Notes under the pieces: model-generated
The model's input: the letters and a program-made list of their open reading frames with translations, nothing else
Told to the model about the DNA's origin: nothing
Databases searched by the model: none
Shown: positions 62,937-64,000 of the stretch, piece after piece
How positions within the stretch are numbered: position 1 is the first letter of the stretch
How the letters are laid out: every line of letters begins with the position of its first letter
Program-made: the position numbers and the translations under genes
Assembly: GCA_949775045.1 (NCBI GenBank)
Contig: OX459105.1
Span: 4,126,556-4,190,555, forward strand
From: Metridium senile
Lineage: Eukaryota > Cnidaria > Anthozoa > Actiniaria > Metridiidae
DNA length: 64,000 nt
Direction: 5' to 3'

Positions 62937-64000
62937 TATAAATAATAATAATAATATTCATTTTTATAGCGCCACTTCCATCGCGCGCTGTCCAGTGGCG
63001 CTTTACAAAACTATGATAAGAAAATAACCTAAAATATAAAAGTAATTAAAAATATCTGATATCTAAAAAATTGTTATAAATTAAAAAATCGTATTGTATG
63101 TAAAACTATAAAATTATAAAAGTAATTAATATATAAAATCATCATTTATAAAAAGCATCTTCATAGAGTTTAGTTTTAAGTAGACGTTTAAATTCTGTCA
63201 AGTTATTACTACATCTGATTATTTTCGGTAAGTTGTTCCATAGTGCGGGAGCTTAGCATGTAAATGCTCTATATCCATATGTCTTAGCTTGTAAGATCTG
63301 CTTACTAAAAGTTTACCATTTGACGACCTAAGATTGCGGCCAGGGACATATTCTGTTATCAGCTCGGATATGTAGGATGGGGCCATACCATGAAGTGCTT
63401 TATATGTTAACAGTAGTATTTTGAATATGACGCGTTGCTCTACAGGTAGCCAATGTAGTTTTTCCAGTATAGGGGCCGGGGGGGGGGGGGGGGGGGGGGG
63501 GGGTACTAGGATTTGGGTAGGGGTGTTCCGCTGGGATCCTAAAAAGGTGACCCTGTTTATGACAGAAAAAAAACAAATTCGTATACCCTGTTTATGACAA
63601 GGGATAAAAATGGGACCCTGCTTATGACAGTTTAGGACCCTGTTTATGCCGCGAAAACGTGCTGAATTTCACGAAAGACGAAAGACCGCGCTGCTCATCG
63701 TATTACCTAATTAATATACCTGAATATGACAAAAAAAAACTAAGGAAATTGTGAAATAGGGTAAAATTAAATATACCCTGTTCATGACAGAAAACTCAAA
63801 AACCCATACCCTGTTTATGACAGAAAGCTCGAAAAACCATACCCTGTTCAGCGGATCATCCCCGTATAGTAAATATATGGGAGTACCCCCCCCCCCCCCC
63901 CCCGGGTATAGGGGTAATGTGATCTCTCTTGTGTGTCAAGGTAACTATTCTCGCGGCAGCATTCTGTACCGACTGGAGCTTTTGCAGAATGTTTTTTGGT
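62937..64000 (-). pseudogene. LINE (non-LTR retrotransposon) 3' end, RT C-terminus and tail
   Basis: Reading the - strand from 64000: LQKLQSVQNAAARIVTLTHK, RDHITP, then past an insertion LEKLHWLPVEQRVIFKILLL, TYKALHGMAPSYISELITEY, VPGRNLRSS. After a frameshift it gives ALWNNLPKIIRCSNNLTEFK and stop. This is the standard C-terminal part of LINE polymerases. A TAA interrupts the frame near 63255. The 3' UTR TTTGTAAAGCGCCACTGGAC ends in (ATT)n at 62940, typical of CR1/L2-like tails. Dead copy; 5' part beyond the window. Confidence 0.88.
63467..63914. mobile_element. Poly-G-ended non-autonomous element with 9-bp TSD, inside the LINE
   Basis: Element 63476-63905, ends CCGGGGG(n)TACT and AGTACCCC(n)GG. 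Direct repeat GTATAGGGG at 63467-63475 and 63906-63914. The interior has at least six CCCTGTTTATGACAG/CATACCCTGTT units on one strand. Removing it and one repeat restores the LINE frame across TP-I-LEKLHW. Confidence 0.88.

Overview
This is eukaryotic, almost certainly metazoan, nuclear DNA. It is AT-rich. Its coding segments are short exons bounded by GT/AG splice sites whose reading phases match from exon to exon. It carries a caspase, KH-domain proteins, an SLC4A11-type membrane transporter, LINE fragments and a dense set of inverted-repeat DNA transposons. Nothing looks bacterial or organellar. The repeat style suggests an early-branching marine invertebrate such as a sponge or cnidarian, but that is inference only.

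Layout. 1-2.6 kb: the 3' part of a caspase-family gene (four exons visible, + strand), followed directly by a decayed reverse-transcriptase fragment. 3-7 kb: a 0.4-kb near-perfect palindrome, a TIR element holding a tRNA-like SINE head, and a 1.4-kb minisatellite. 7.2-56.4 kb: the core of the window, three tandem + strand copies (A 7217-16467, B 24002-32316, C 39154-56384) of one multi-exon gene that I do not recognise. Copies B and C have the same exon order: a KH-like N-terminal exon, a microexon, KH1, a 30-nt microexon, KH2, then six exons of a conserved C-terminal region of about 385 residues. They encode about 602 and 605 residues. Copy A lacks KH1 and has a one-base frameshift in its penultimate exon. 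Flanking DNA is duplicated too: a marker repeat occurs near 17.1, 37.85 and 57.85 kb, so units B and C are each about 20 kb long.

58.5-60 kb: two exons of an SLC4A11-like transporter on the - strand, convergent with the array, with parts of one exon duplicated nearby. 60.5-64 kb: repeats, a 360-bp palindrome and the 3' end of a LINE on the - strand, itself interrupted by a poly-G-ended element with a clean 9-bp target duplication.

The introns and spacers are an archive of transposition. They hold two long-armed foldback elements (2.2 and 0.84 kb), several 9-bp-TSD elements of Mutator-like behaviour, TTAA-flanked and piggyBac-derived elements, TA-flanked pogo/Tigger-like MITEs, a dated LINE tail (TSD TTACAT), and hammerhead-like motifs typical of Penelope-like retroelements. 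Comparing units B and C gives pre-insertion or allele-like reference sites for several of these events.

The most interesting biology is the lineage-specific, tandemly expanded multi-KH gene. All five KH domains have the nucleic-acid-binding GXXG loop changed to GXXH, and its C-terminal region has no family I can name.
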